In this document: piece after piece, positions 1 through 8,332 of the stretch | How the letters are laid out: each line of letters opens with the position of its first letter | Position numbering within the stretch: position 1 is the first letter of the stretch | DNA from: Mucilaginibacter sp. OK283 | GTDB taxonomy: Bacteria; Bacteroidota; Bacteroidia; Sphingobacteriales; Sphingobacteriaceae | Direction: 5' to 3' | Length of the DNA: 64,000 nucleotides | Assembly (NCBI RefSeq): GCF_900110415.1 | Contig: NZ_FODR01000002.1 | Location: 496,001-560,000, forward strand | Position numbers and translations under genes: made by a program | Notes under the pieces: generated by a model | Told to the model about the DNA's origin: nothing | The model's input: the letters and a program-made list of their open reading frames with translations, nothing else | Databases searched by the model: none

Positions 1-1
1 T

Positions 2-298
2 TTCCGTTTTTCGCAAGACTTTAAATTTGGTGGCAAGCACAAACAGGTTATTACTTTTACCTACGATATTGTTAACCTTACCAACTTGCTGAACAAAAAA
101 TGGGGTCAGTACTACTTCTCGGCCAATACATTTAACTCAACTTCAAGCATTGGTTTAGCGCCAAAAACTACACCATCGTTTGCTAATGCGGCAACAACTT
201 ATCCTAAATATACTTTCCAGGATCCTGGATTGCCTTACTCGGTTGATTTGTTTGCTTCACGCTGGCAAATGCAGTTTGGTATCCGTTACGGATTTTAA
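2..298 (+). CDS. TonB-dependent receptor, C-terminal end (partial)
   Basis: The reading frame is open from the left window edge, so only the last 98 residues are present. Seen: alternating hydrophobic/polar beta-strand pattern, the phrase DIVNLTNLLNKKWG, and a C-terminal Phe preceded by an amphipathic strand (MQFGIRYGF). This is how Oar/SusC-like outer-membrane TonB-dependent receptors end, with the terminal aromatic residue acting in outer-membrane assembly. The substrate cannot be judged from this fragment. It is followed by a strong terminator, so it closes its own transcription unit. An internal ATG at 86 is not a start, because the frame continues upstream without a stop. Confidence 0.8.
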   Translation, partial: FRFSQDFKFGGKHKQVITFTYDIVNLTNLLNKKWGQYYFSANTFNSTSSIGLAPKTTPSFANAATTYPKYTFQDPGLPYSVDLFASRWQMQFGIRYGF

Positions 299-322
299 TA
301 ACCAAACAACATAGTTAATATT

Positions 323-360
323 AAAACGTCCCTGCCGGTTTACCCGGCAGGGACGTTTTT
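323..360 (+). terminator. Rho-independent terminator after the TonB receptor
   Basis: Perfect 16-bp stem: left arm 323-338, five-base loop 339-343, right arm 344-359, GC-rich core and a T run at the end. It ends the receptor gene 25 bases after its stop codon. Confidence 0.9.
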
Positions 361-439
361 CATTTTGTTAAAATTGCGGGCATACTTTTTAAACACCGAA
401 AATTATTTATATTTTCGGCCCGAAACCTTATTACAACAT

Positions 440-1123
440 ATGTATTTAAACTATTGCCGTTATCGCCGGTACTCCAAAATTATTCCCCGCTTTCCAAAAC
501 TCCTGTTTTTATTTTTTATCCTTAATTCATTTGCCGCAAAGGCCCAGTTTTCATACGGCGAAAGCTCTCAAAAATTTGGCGTAGGCATTAATGCCGACTA
601 TGATATGCCCGCGGGCAGCCTCAAGTACACTTATAAAGCCGCTCCTGCTTACGGCGCAAGCTTTTATATTTTTAATGAAAACTGGACTGCCAACGTAAGC
701 GCCGGCTATCGTGTTTATAAGCCTAAACAGGATGTTTTTTATTATGCCGTGGGCGACAACGATTATGGAACCGCTACTTATGGCAACTTCAGGAGCTATA
801 TGCTTTATTTGGGTGGTGCCTACAATTTTGAAATCAGTGATGGCTTCCGGGTTTTTGCCGGCGTAAATTTAGGGGCTTATGCAACTAAGTTTTTCTCCCA
901 TTCGGTTGATGCTGCTTTTGATAAGACCGAGGATATTAACGAACAGGAACTCTACGGAGCCCCCAAGGCCGGTATAAACCTTAGTTTTGGCGAAAACCTG
1001 CAGCTTAATATCCAGGGTTCGTATAATTTTTTTGCTACTACCGGGCAAACATACTATAACTCACGTACCGGCACTTTATATAAATCAATATCAACCGGCG
1101 CTGGCTTAATTTATAAATTTTAA
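440..1123 (+). CDS. Outer-membrane beta-barrel protein
   Basis: 227 residues from ATG 440. I prefer this start to the in-frame one at 365: it leaves a signal peptide (basic start, hydrophobic FPKLLFLFFILNSF, cleavage near AAKA-QF). The mature part is rich in Tyr/Gly/Asn with alternating strands and ends in YKF, as small porin-like barrels do. It overlaps the next gene by one base (TAATG), so the two are likely translated together. Family membership resembles the generic Bacteroidota outer-membrane-beta-barrel group; no specific function can be read. Confidence 0.65.
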   Translation: MYLNYCRYRRYSKIIPRFPKLLFLFFILNSFAAKAQFSYGESSQKFGVGINADYDMPAGSLKYTYKAAPAYGASFYIFNENWTANVSAGYRVYKPKQDVFYYAVGDNDYGTATYGNFRSYMLYLGGAYNFEISDGFRVFAGVNLGAYATKFFSHSVDAAFDKTEDINEQELYGAPKAGINLSFGENLQLNIQGSYNFFATTGQTYYNSRTGTLYKSISTGAGLIYKF

Positions 1124-2040
1124 TGATGAAAAATATTTACCTGGTTTTTATTGCGTTGTTGATTACAGCCGTTACCTCCTGCCAAAAAGATGTTAACCCA
1201 TATATTACCAAAGCGCAGGTTGATAAAATTGATAGTATACGGCACCCGGCTATAAAAAATGTTGCTTTTATTTACAATAATGAAGTTTACTTTTTAGCTG
1301 ATTTTACAAGCAAACCACAGAAAATCACGAACAACGGATCGACTAAGAAGTTTATCAGGATGTCGCATGATCATACGAAATTTGCTTACAAAAACTTAGC
1401 GGGATCTATTGATATAGTTGATAAAACGGGTAAACTGCTGGCATCATTAACGCAATATAATGATATTCGCAATTTTGACTGGAGCGCCGATGATAAAACA
1501 CTGTACATCATCAATAGCGATAATGTAGCATTTTACGGGCCGGCCATGAAAGTGCCCGGTGTAATTTATTTTACCGGCTATTACAATTTCATATCAGCCG
1601 CTGTATCAAAAAACGGCGATCTCGTGTACCTGCTGCGCAAATATAACTTTGATGCATTGGATCAGTACGAAATGGTAATAAGAAAGGCAAGCGGCGGCGA
1701 TCCTGTTTTTTACAGGGCCGAGGAGTCGGGTTTGCCGCCTATGGCTACCATTAATTTTGCTGCTAACGGCCTGGATATGGTACTCGGTTTCGAGGGGCCT
1801 GGTGATGATGTATCAAACGTTTACCTGTTTGATAATATGGCCCAGTACCCAACTTATAAATTAGGTTTTAATTCCATAAGTACACCTGCTTACCAAAGCA
1901 ATATTAAATATATGCTTGGAGCGTTTGATGATGATTCGGGAAGTCATTTAATAGGCGCAGTTTATTTGGATACCGATATTAAGGATAATAACAAAACCTT
2001 TGCCGGATATGCAGGTGTAAAATACCTGGATTGGAAATAA
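1123..2040 (+). CDS. Lipoprotein with beta-propeller-like (TolB/WD40-type) repeats
   Basis: 305 residues. The N-terminus MMKNIYLVFIALLITAVTSC-QK is a lipoprotein signal with the lipid-bearing Cys at about residue 20. The body shows repeated strand motifs such as FDWSADDKTLYII and AAVSKNGDLVYLL, the 'S-DG--L' pattern of PD40/TolB-like propeller blades. The start overlaps the stop of the beta-barrel gene, suggesting a two-gene operon in which a cell-surface or periplasmic lipoprotein partners a small barrel. No catalytic motif is visible. Alternatives: any other Bacteroidota DUF with propeller blades. Confidence 0.6.
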   Translation: MMKNIYLVFIALLITAVTSCQKDVNPYITKAQVDKIDSIRHPAIKNVAFIYNNEVYFLADFTSKPQKITNNGSTKKFIRMSHDHTKFAYKNLAGSIDIVDKTGKLLASLTQYNDIRNFDWSADDKTLYIINSDNVAFYGPAMKVPGVIYFTGYYNFISAAVSKNGDLVYLLRKYNFDALDQYEMVIRKASGGDPVFYRAEESGLPPMATINFAANGLDMVLGFEGPGDDVSNVYLFDNMAQYPTYKLGFNSISTPAYQSNIKYMLGAFDDDSGSHLIGAVYLDTDIKDNNKTFAGYAGVKYLDWK

Positions 2041-2066
2041 CAATATGAAAATGCTTGTAGTGTTGT

Positions 2067-2136
2067 TAAGTCTTAAGTTCTAAGTCTTAAGTTGATTTTT
2101 TTGACTTAGAACTTCCGACTTAGAACTTAAGACTTA
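2067..2136. repeat. Word-built inverted repeat, 20-bp perfect arms
   Basis: Arms 2067-2086 and 2117-2136 are perfect reverse complements. Each arm is made of variants of the word (c)taagtctt / aagttc. It lies between two convergent genes and could end transcription from both sides, although only short T runs flank it. It belongs to the same style of repeat as those at 11065, 13562, 16021, 19968 and 58441, but shares no sequence with them. Confidence 0.75.
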
Positions 2137-2153
2137 GTACTGCTGACTTAACA

Positions 2154-3908
2154 TTATAAATTTTTACCCAGTTTTTCCAATATATCCTGTGGTACCTGTT
2201 CCAGGTCGAGCACCAGGAAGCCATCAAGGCAATCTGCAAATTTAGGGTCGATATTAAAGCTGATGATCTTGGCATTAAGCGCGATGTACTGGCGTAGCAA
2301 TACCGGCACTTTCATATTGCGCGTTTCCACTTCCGATATCAGGTTATCAAGCCCCTTAAAACTATCTTCGCCGGCCATCAGTAAGTCGGTATCGATGCTC
2401 GAAAAATCAACTTTAAATTTTTTGCGCGGTTTTACATATTGCGCCAGCTCATGATCAAAATGGTTGCGGTTGATATAATCTACGATGAGCGATTTGGAGA
2501 ATTTAGAAAAAGAGTTACTGATGCTTACCGGCCCTATCAAATAGCGGTACCTGGGGTTATCAATCAGGAATTTGAGGATGCCTTTCCAAAGTAAAAACAA
2601 GGGCAGTGGTTTAGTTTGGTATTCCTTGCGGATCCATGAACGCCCAAGCTCCAAACTTTTACGCAGCACCGGGGTAAACTGGGCTTTTAACTTAAACAAT
2701 TCGTTAAGGTAAAAGCCTGTTTTGCCTACGCTATAAAATATCTCATCGCCTAAACCAATACGGTAAGCGCCAACTATAAGTTTGGCCTCAAAATCCCATA
2801 TAAACAGGTGGTTGTAATAAATGTCGTATTCGTCAAGGTCAATAGCTTTGTTGCTGCCTTCGCCAATATCGCGGAAGGTTATTTCACGCAGGCGGCCAAT
2901 CTCCCGGATGACATTCGGGATCACCGAGGTTGGTACTATAAATACTTCATAGTTCTTTTCTATCCATATTCTATAGTTATCGCGCAGCGGGGCAACCTCT
3001 TTTTCAAGTATATCCACGCTTATTTCGGGCACAATATCCTTTGGCTGCCGTTTTATTTTGAAAAGGTTACGCGGGCTAAAAATCTTCTTTTCTTCCTCCA
3101 ATCCGGTGCCTAAAGCGTAGGTACGGGCGCGTAAAAAATTCAGCAGTTTGGCGCTGTTGTTATAATCGGGCACATCCAAAACATTAATGGGTTTGCCTAT
3201 GCGTAGTTTAATGGTATGGCCGTGCTTGTTAAATAATTCAGACGGTAGCTTGGCTGTACGTAATGCAGGGTGTATTAAACTGAGCAGGTTAAACAATAAG
3301 CCGTTGTTGCCATGGAAGTATATAGGTATTACCGGCACTTTTGCCTTCGCGATAATTTTACCTACTACGGGGTGCCATAAACGGTCGGTTACCTGTTGTT
3401 GCTCTACTTTAAAGGTAGATACCTCGCCGGCCGGGAATATGCCTATCGGCGTACCATTGTTTAACAGCTCGAGCGTGTTTTTCAGGCCGCTGATGCTTGA
3501 GGAGTGCTCAACATTTTCAAACGGGTTTACAGCAATAAAAAAATCGCTCAGGTTGGGGATTTTTTTAAGCAGGAAGTTGGCCATCAGTTTAGCATCCGGC
3601 CTTACCGTTAATAACATTTTTAACAACACCAGGCCCTCAATGCCACCATATGGGTGATTGGCTATGGCAATAAAGCTGCCGGTTTTGGGAATGTGCCTCA
3701 GGTCGCGCTCGTCAAATTCAATATCGATGCCGCATCCTGCTAATATAGCGTCAATAAACTCGATGCCTTGTTTGGGCTGTGCCTGGGCAAACAGTTCATT
3801 AACCTGGTTAATTTTCATTATTTCCATCAATAAAGCGGCCAGGCCAGGCATTTTCAGCTTATCCAGTTTAGTGGCTTTGGCAAACTCTTCGGTGGTTATT
3901 ACTTTCAT
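2154..3908 (-). CDS. Fused lysophospholipid acyltransferase / GNAT N-acyltransferase (OlsF-like)
   Basis: 584 residues with two domains. N-terminal half: PlsC-type acyltransferase with NHPYGG at residues 84-89 (an HX4D-like block) and FPAGEVS at 158-164. C-terminal half (about 290-584): hemolysin/GNAT-type acyltransferase fold, with EYDIYYNHLFIWD and IVGAYRIG. In Bacteroidota such fusions, or separate genes of the same two kinds, make acylated amino-acid lipids (ornithine or glycine lipids): the GNAT half N-acylates the amino acid with a 3-hydroxy acid, the PlsC half O-acylates it. The amino acid used cannot be told from sequence. Monocistronic, convergent with the upstream pair and divergent from the HhH gene. 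Confidence 0.75.
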   Translation of the reverse strand: MKVITTEEFAKATKLDKLKMPGLAALLMEIMKINQVNELFAQAQPKQGIEFIDAILAGCGIDIEFDERDLRHIPKTGSFIAIANHPYGGIEGLVLLKMLLTVRPDAKLMANFLLKKIPNLSDFFIAVNPFENVEHSSSISGLKNTLELLNNGTPIGIFPAGEVSTFKVEQQQVTDRLWHPVVGKIIAKAKVPVIPIYFHGNNGLLFNLLSLIHPALRTAKLPSELFNKHGHTIKLRIGKPINVLDVPDYNNSAKLLNFLRARTYALGTGLEEEKKIFSPRNLFKIKRQPKDIVPEISVDILEKEVAPLRDNYRIWIEKNYEVFIVPTSVIPNVIREIGRLREITFRDIGEGSNKAIDLDEYDIYYNHLFIWDFEAKLIVGAYRIGLGDEIFYSVGKTGFYLNELFKLKAQFTPVLRKSLELGRSWIRKEYQTKPLPLFLLWKGILKFLIDNPRYRYLIGPVSISNSFSKFSKSLIVDYINRNHFDHELAQYVKPRKKFKVDFSSIDTDLLMAGEDSFKGLDNLISEVETRNMKVPVLLRQYIALNAKIISFNIDPKFADCLDGFLVLDLEQVPQDILEKLGKNL

Positions 3909-3982
3909 TTTTTAGATAGATGAATTAATTGTCAAATAGGTATCCTGAAATTTTTATTAATTTACGGTTGATAATGCTGCAA

Positions 3983-4849
3983 ATGAAAACACCTGTAAAA
4001 AACTATCTTTCGGTAACCAAAAAAGAATGGAACGGAATGGTAGTATTGATTATTTTAATAGCATTGATTTTAGCGGCGCCATACGCGTATCAAACCATCC
4101 GCAAAGATAATACAATAAATTTTAAAGAGTTTGATAAAGCCGCTGCAATGCTAAGCAAAGCAGATAGCACCAGCACAGCAGCAAACGGCCCGGAAAGCAG
4201 CAGGAGCTCCCTGAAAGCTGCGCTATTTGCATTTAATCCCAACAATTTACCCGAGGCAGAATGGGAGAAACTGGGGCTGAGCGCAGATCAGGTTAAAGTA
4301 ATAAAAAACTATGAGGCCAAAGGCGGCCGGTTTTATGCCAAAACCGATGTTAAAAAGATATACGCTATAACCGATGCTGACTACAAACGGCTGGAACCCT
4401 ACATTAACCTGCCTGCCACCGGTAATTACACTAAGAAAGCAGCGCCCGGTGAAATTATAGAAATAAACGGCGCCGACTCGGCTAAGCTGACGATGATCAG
4501 GGGCGTTGGGCCTTCATTCGCCAGGCGTATTATAAGGTACCGGGACAGGCTCGGCGGTTTTTACAGAAAAGAACAGCTGAAAGAGGTATTTGGTATAGAT
4601 GATAGCAAGTATGCCGAAATTAAAAACGGCATTGCTGTAAACGGCAGCCATATTACCAGGCTTGATATCAATAAAGCCACCTTCGACCAGTTGCGGCGCT
4701 TCCCATACTTGAGCTTTAAGCAGATAAATGCGATAGTAGAGTACCACAACCAGCACGGCGATTATGAATCGATAGCTGATATGAAAAATATTGCCATACT
4801 TGATGACGGAATTTTGCGTAAAATTGGGCCTTATTTAGTTTTTAAATGA
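3983..4849 (+). CDS. Membrane-anchored helix-hairpin-helix (ComEA-like) protein
   Basis: 288 residues from ATG 3983 (MKTPVKNYL); an ATG nine bases upstream is also possible. One membrane span at about residues 17-35 (MVVLIILIALILAAPYAY) is followed by a low-complexity linker and three helix-hairpin-helix segments, the clearest being LTMIRGVGPSFARRIIRYRD and FDQLRRFPYLSFKQINAIVEYH. HhH domains bind DNA backbone non-specifically; ComEA-type proteins act in DNA uptake, but in Bacteroidota this family is widespread and uncharacterised. It overlaps apt by four bases (ATGA), so the two are translationally coupled. Confidence 0.7.
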   Translation: MKTPVKNYLSVTKKEWNGMVVLIILIALILAAPYAYQTIRKDNTINFKEFDKAAAMLSKADSTSTAANGPESSRSSLKAALFAFNPNNLPEAEWEKLGLSADQVKVIKNYEAKGGRFYAKTDVKKIYAITDADYKRLEPYINLPATGNYTKKAAPGEIIEINGADSAKLTMIRGVGPSFARRIIRYRDRLGGFYRKEQLKEVFGIDDSKYAEIKNGIAVNGSHITRLDINKATFDQLRRFPYLSFKQINAIVEYHNQHGDYESIADMKNIAILDDGILRKIGPYLVFK

Positions 4850-5373
4850 TTACCGAGCAAATAAAGAAAGCCATCCGCGATATTCCCGATTTCCCGAAGC
4901 CGGGAATAATATTTAAAGACATAACCCCCATCTTAAAAGACCCGGCCCTGTGCGATAGTATTATTAATGCTTTTGTGGAGCAATTGAAGGGTACCAAAAT
5001 AGATGTGATTGCGGGGATAGAAAGTCGCGGGTTTTTATTCGGGCTTACGCTGGCTTCTAAATTGGGCGTTCCGTTTGTGCCAATACGTAAGGCAGGCAAG
5101 CTGCCATATACCATAAAGCGCAAGGCCTATAAACTGGAGTATGGCGAAGCGGTAATTGAGTGCCATACCGATGCTTTTGAACCCGGCCAGCATATCCTGA
5201 TTCATGACGACCTGCTGGCTACCGGCGGTACAGTAACTGCAGCCAGCGAGCTTATTGAAGAGATGGGCGGCATAGTAGCCGGTTTTTCGTTTGTAGTAGA
5301 GCTGGGCTTCCTGAAAGGCCGCGAGCGGATAGCGCCGATAAGCGAGACGTTGGTGGTATTGGCGGAGTATTAA
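4846..5373 (+). CDS. apt: Adenine phosphoribosyltransferase
   Basis: 175 residues, the full family length. It makes AMP from adenine and PRPP in purine salvage, in the cytosol. Seen: IESRGF at 58-63 for the substrate pocket, RKAGKLP at 81-87 (flexible loop), and the PRPP-binding motif ILIHDDLLATGGT at 117-129. The ATG overlaps the stop of the HhH gene. No terminator with a T tail is obvious directly downstream. Confidence 0.95.
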   Translation: MITEQIKKAIRDIPDFPKPGIIFKDITPILKDPALCDSIINAFVEQLKGTKIDVIAGIESRGFLFGLTLASKLGVPFVPIRKAGKLPYTIKRKAYKLEYGEAVIECHTDAFEPGQHILIHDDLLATGGTVTAASELIEEMGGIVAGFSFVVELGFLKGRERIAPISETLVVLAEY

Positions 5374-6100
5374 CTTTAAAGTATCAGGTAGTTAGTATCA
5401 AGCATCAAGATTTTTTGATGTGCAGATTCCAGATGTGCAGATGATTTTGCCTGAACTGAATTTTTAGAATTAATTGAATTAGCCGAATTTTAAAATTCTG
5501 AAAATTCTTTAATTCGGTGAATTTTGGCTCAGACAAATTCTTGCGTTAGGGATCGGCGCGGATACCGGCCAGCGTGATTAAGGCCTGTGCAGTATGAGCA
5601 AAGAGCCCGGCCGCAGGCAACGCCCTTATTAAGTATCAGGTAGTTAGTATCGAGTATCAAGACTTTTTTACCTAAAGAAAGCTACAAATAATTGTAAAAA
5701 AGTAATAAAAAATAACAATCCCGGTTGACTTGTGGTTGCTGTCCCCACTGAGGGTCTCTCTAATGCTATTAAATTAAGGCCGATTTAATATCGAACACCG
5801 AATATCCAATTTCGGATAATGAAGGAAAAACTTCAGTGTTGGATATTCGAAATTCAGTGTTCGTATTTATTTTACACTTCTGCTTCTCTTAATTTAATAG
5901 TATAGGAACCCCCGCAAGGACGGAATTGAATTTTTCTTAAAAATATTTTCGCCCCCTTTTCTTACCTAAAAACTATCCTATTCAAACTAAACCTATTATT
6001 CATACCGTATACCATTTTGTACTATGATTACCCGGTGTTTTGGATGAAACTTTACCCATACTTTAATCGTTTATTTGTATAACCAGTTATATAAATTAGT
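5374..6100. other. 727-bp gene-free region packed with repeats
   Basis: No reading frame here looks coding. Contents in order: (a) a 21-bp direct repeat (5379-5399 and 5631-5651); (b) a small hairpin catcaa/ttgatg at 5403-5420; (c) AT-rich words of the gaatt type with a perfect 14-bp palindrome at 5485-5498; (d) a GC-rich block at about 5541-5632 with short self-complementary pieces, unlike its surroundings and resembling a REP-type element; (e) a nested inverted repeat at 5766-5900; (f) 5930-6100, AT-rich, probably carrying the acyl-CoA dehydrogenase promoter, where tttatttg at 6070-6077 is one mismatch from TAnnTTTG. Confidence 0.6.
5766..5900. repeat. Nested inverted repeat
   Basis: Outer arms 5766-5778 and 5888-5900 are 13-bp perfect complements. 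Inside, 5792-5809 pairs with 5839-5863, the right arm carrying a 7-base insertion of the same word family (gaata/gaatt, gtgttcg). Weaker complementarity (about 5741-5760 with 5904-5921) extends it outward, so the whole may be a roughly 180-bp palindrome. No target-site duplication or transposase was seen. Confidence 0.6.
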
Positions 6101-7279
6101 ATGGAAACCTTATTTACAGACGACCCGGCAATGCATGGATTCGACTTCTCTACCAGTGAAAATCAACGTATGGTGGGCCAGATGGCCAAAGATTTTGCTG
6201 AGCGCCACATTAAACCCCACGTAATGGAATGGGACGAAGCGCAACATTTCCCCATTGAATTGTTTAAGCAATTAGGCGAATTGGGCATGATGGGTGTGTT
6301 GGTTCCTGAACAATACGGCGGTTCTGGCTTTGGCTATTTTGAATATGTAACCGTTATTGCTGAGATTGCCAAAGTTTGCGGTTCTATCGGGTTATCAGTG
6401 GCCGCGCACAATTCGCTTTGCACCGGTCATATCCTGGCCTTTGGTAGCGAAGAGCAAAAAATGAAATGGCTGCCCAAACTGGCCATCTGCGAGTGGTTAG
6501 GAGCCTGGGGACTAACAGAAGCCAACACCGGCAGCGATGCCTTGGGAATGAATACCACCGCCGTTTTAGATGGCGACCACTACATAGTAAACGGATCAAA
6601 AAACTGGATTACCCATGGCAAAAGCAGCAATGTGGCCGTGGTAATGGTGCGCACCGGGGCAAAAAGCGATTCGCATGGTATTTCGGCGCTGGTTATTGAA
6701 AAAGGTACGCCCGGTTTTACCCACGGCAAAAAGGAAAACAAGCTGGGCATGCGCGCGTCTGAAACTACCGAACTGATATTTGACAATTGCCGCGTACCCA
6801 AAGAAAACCTGCTGGGCGCCGAAGGCGAAGGCTTTAAACAAGCCATGAAGGTTTTGGATGGTGGCCGAATTTCTATAGCCGCTTTATCATTAGGCATAGC
6901 TAAAGGCGCCTTCGAGGCAGCCGTAGCTTACTCTAAAGAACGCAGGCAGTTTGGGCAGCCGATAAGCAATTTCCAGGGAATTGCCTTTAAACTGGCCGAT
7001 ATGGCTACCGAAATTGAAGCGTCTGAATTATTGATTATGCAAGCCGCCGACCTGAAAAACCGCCACCAGCCGGTTACCAAACAATCGGCCATGGCCAAAT
7101 ACTTTGCATCAGAAACAGCCGTACGCGCAGCCACCGAGGCGGTACAGATATTTGGCGGCTACGGCTATACCAAAGATTTCCCGGTTGAAAAATATTACCG
7201 TGATGCAAAACTATGCACCATAGGCGAGGGGACGAGCGAGATACAGAAGATTGTGATAAGCAGGGAAGTGTTGAGGTAG
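6101..7279 (+). CDS. Acyl-CoA dehydrogenase
   Basis: 392 residues, typical length. FAD-dependent alpha,beta-dehydrogenation of an acyl-CoA, passing electrons to ETF; cytosolic. Seen: N-terminal helical domain, the flavin/substrate block WGLTEANTGSDA (about residues 136-147), C-terminal GGYGYTKDFPVEKYYRDAK, and GEGTSEIQ with Glu at about residue 376 in the position of the catalytic base of short/medium-chain enzymes. The chain-length preference is not readable, although this subfamily is the short-chain (butyryl-CoA-like) type. Monocistronic; a heptamer repeat array starts three bases after its stop. Confidence 0.9.
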   Translation: METLFTDDPAMHGFDFSTSENQRMVGQMAKDFAERHIKPHVMEWDEAQHFPIELFKQLGELGMMGVLVPEQYGGSGFGYFEYVTVIAEIAKVCGSIGLSVAAHNSLCTGHILAFGSEEQKMKWLPKLAICEWLGAWGLTEANTGSDALGMNTTAVLDGDHYIVNGSKNWITHGKSSNVAVVMVRTGAKSDSHGISALVIEKGTPGFTHGKKENKLGMRASETTELIFDNCRVPKENLLGAEGEGFKQAMKVLDGGRISIAALSLGIAKGAFEAAVAYSKERRQFGQPISNFQGIAFKLADMATEIEASELLIMQAADLKNRHQPVTKQSAMAKYFASETAVRAATEAVQIFGGYGYTKDFPVEKYYRDAKLCTIGEGTSEIQKIVISREVLR

Positions 7280-7281
7280 TA

Positions 7282-7496
7282 GTGAGTAGTGAGTTGTGAG
7301 TAGTGAGTTGTGAGTAGTGAGTAGTGAGTTGTGAGTAGTGAGTTGTGAGTAGTGAGTAGTGAGTTGTGAGTTGTGAGTAGTGAGTAGTGAGTTGTGAGTA
7401 GTGAGTAGTGAGTTGTGAGTTGTGAGTTGTGAGTTGTGAGTTGTGAGTTGTGAGTTGTGAGTTGTGAGTTGTGAGTTGTGAGTTGTGAGTTGTGAG
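7282..7496. repeat. Tandem heptamer array GTGAGT(A/T), 30 full units
   Basis: Thirty complete 7-bp units plus a five-base remnant, with no errors except at the last base of each unit, which is A or T. Read as letters the order is ATATAATATAATTAA then TAA and then an unbroken run of twelve T units at the 3' end. Because 7 x 3 = 21, the complementary strand stays open in one frame (Leu-Thr-Thr-His-Asn-Ser-Gln type repeats); I regard that as a by-product of the period. It starts just after the acyl-CoA dehydrogenase stop codon. Confidence 0.95.
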
Positions 7497-7578
7497 AAAT
7501 TGGCGGACAAGGTAGGCAATTCTGAAAATTCTGATTCAGACAAGTTTGTATTTAACAATAAATAACATTCGTAAATAA

Positions 7579-7625
7579 AAAATGCTTTTTCAAAACTTTA
7601 TATTTAAAGATTGAAAAAGCATTTT
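7579..7625. promoter_or_regulatory. Perfect 15-bp inverted repeat covering a TTG start codon
   Basis: Arms 7579-7593 and 7611-7625 are perfect complements around a 17-base AT-rich spacer. The TTG start of the downstream gene is the first three bases of the right arm. If transcribed, the stem would hide the start codon. It could instead be a terminator for upstream transcripts. Confidence 0.6.
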
Positions 7626-8234
7626 GTCATAACCTTTATCTTATCGATGGCCGTTAATTGTGGATATGCCCAGGATTTAACTTTTAAGCCGCGGCGTATT
7701 CTAACAAAGTTAACTGCCGCAGATTCACTGCGTAAAAATAGTAGTGTCACCTATTTTACAGCTTCTCGTCCTGTCATTGAAAGTTTTGTATTATCTGTAG
7801 ATCAAACCAAGGTAGAAATACTCCACGGACCTCTTTATGATGGAGCAAGAGAATATTACGTGCAACTGCCGGTGAAATTAACTAATACATCTGCCGATAC
7901 TTTACGATATCTAAGTATGTCATGTTCCTGGTGGGATATTTACAGAGCAGATAATCAAAAGATAAAAGTTTTTTCGCCGAATATCTGTTATAAAAATTCG
8001 TCGATAACTTGTATAGTACCGCCTCATCAGTTTGTAATAAGGAACATTATTGTTTTGGTTCCTAAAGAAATGGCATCTGTAATTTTTAAAATAGGAATGG
8101 CGGTGCAGAGGAAGTTCGTTAACAGTTTGCTTAAGGATGAGGTGTTGCTAAGTTCAATTGCACCGACAAACCAGCATGTAATATGGTCTAATTATGTAAT
8201 GGTTTCGCAGTGGAAGGCTAAAAAAAGCAGGTAG
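7611..8234 (+). CDS. Secreted protein of unknown function
   Basis: 207 residues read from TTG 7611. This start gives a textbook signal peptide: MKKHFVIT, hydrophobic FILSMAVNCGYA, cleavage before QDLTF; the next in-frame ATG (7647) would remove the basic N-region. The mature protein looks all-beta (for example YYVQLPVKLTNTSADTLRYLSMSCSWWDIY) with three or four Cys residues. I do not recognise a family. It stands alone between repeats and the plug-like gene. The start codon sits inside an inverted repeat. Confidence 0.55.
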   Translation: MKKHFVITFILSMAVNCGYAQDLTFKPRRILTKLTAADSLRKNSSVTYFTASRPVIESFVLSVDQTKVEILHGPLYDGAREYYVQLPVKLTNTSADTLRYLSMSCSWWDIYRADNQKIKVFSPNICYKNSSITCIVPPHQFVIRNIIVLVPKEMASVIFKIGMAVQRKFVNSLLKDEVLLSSIAPTNQHVIWSNYVMVSQWKAKKSR

Positions 8235-8332
8235 TTCGTTAATGCTTTAATTAAAGTTGAACAGGCTGTTTGCCAAAGGCATTAGATTAAAACATATAAT
8301 GTATATTAGTGCCTGTTAACTTATTAATTTAT

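Noticed and set aside
5581..5633. Short plus-strand frame in the GC-rich block (12 codons)
   Set aside because: Too short, no initiation signals, and inside repeat-like sequence.
5766..5900. MITE-type transposon
   Set aside because: No target-site duplication or second copy seen in the window; the arms are word-built like other gaps.
7282..7496. Possible CRISPR array
   Set aside because: Units are 7 bp without spacers; no cas genes in the window.
7211..7558. Minus-strand 115-codon frame with Leu-Thr-Thr-His-Asn-Ser repeats
   Set aside because: It is the complement of the heptamer array; a 7-bp period keeps one frame open without selection, and no start signals are seen.
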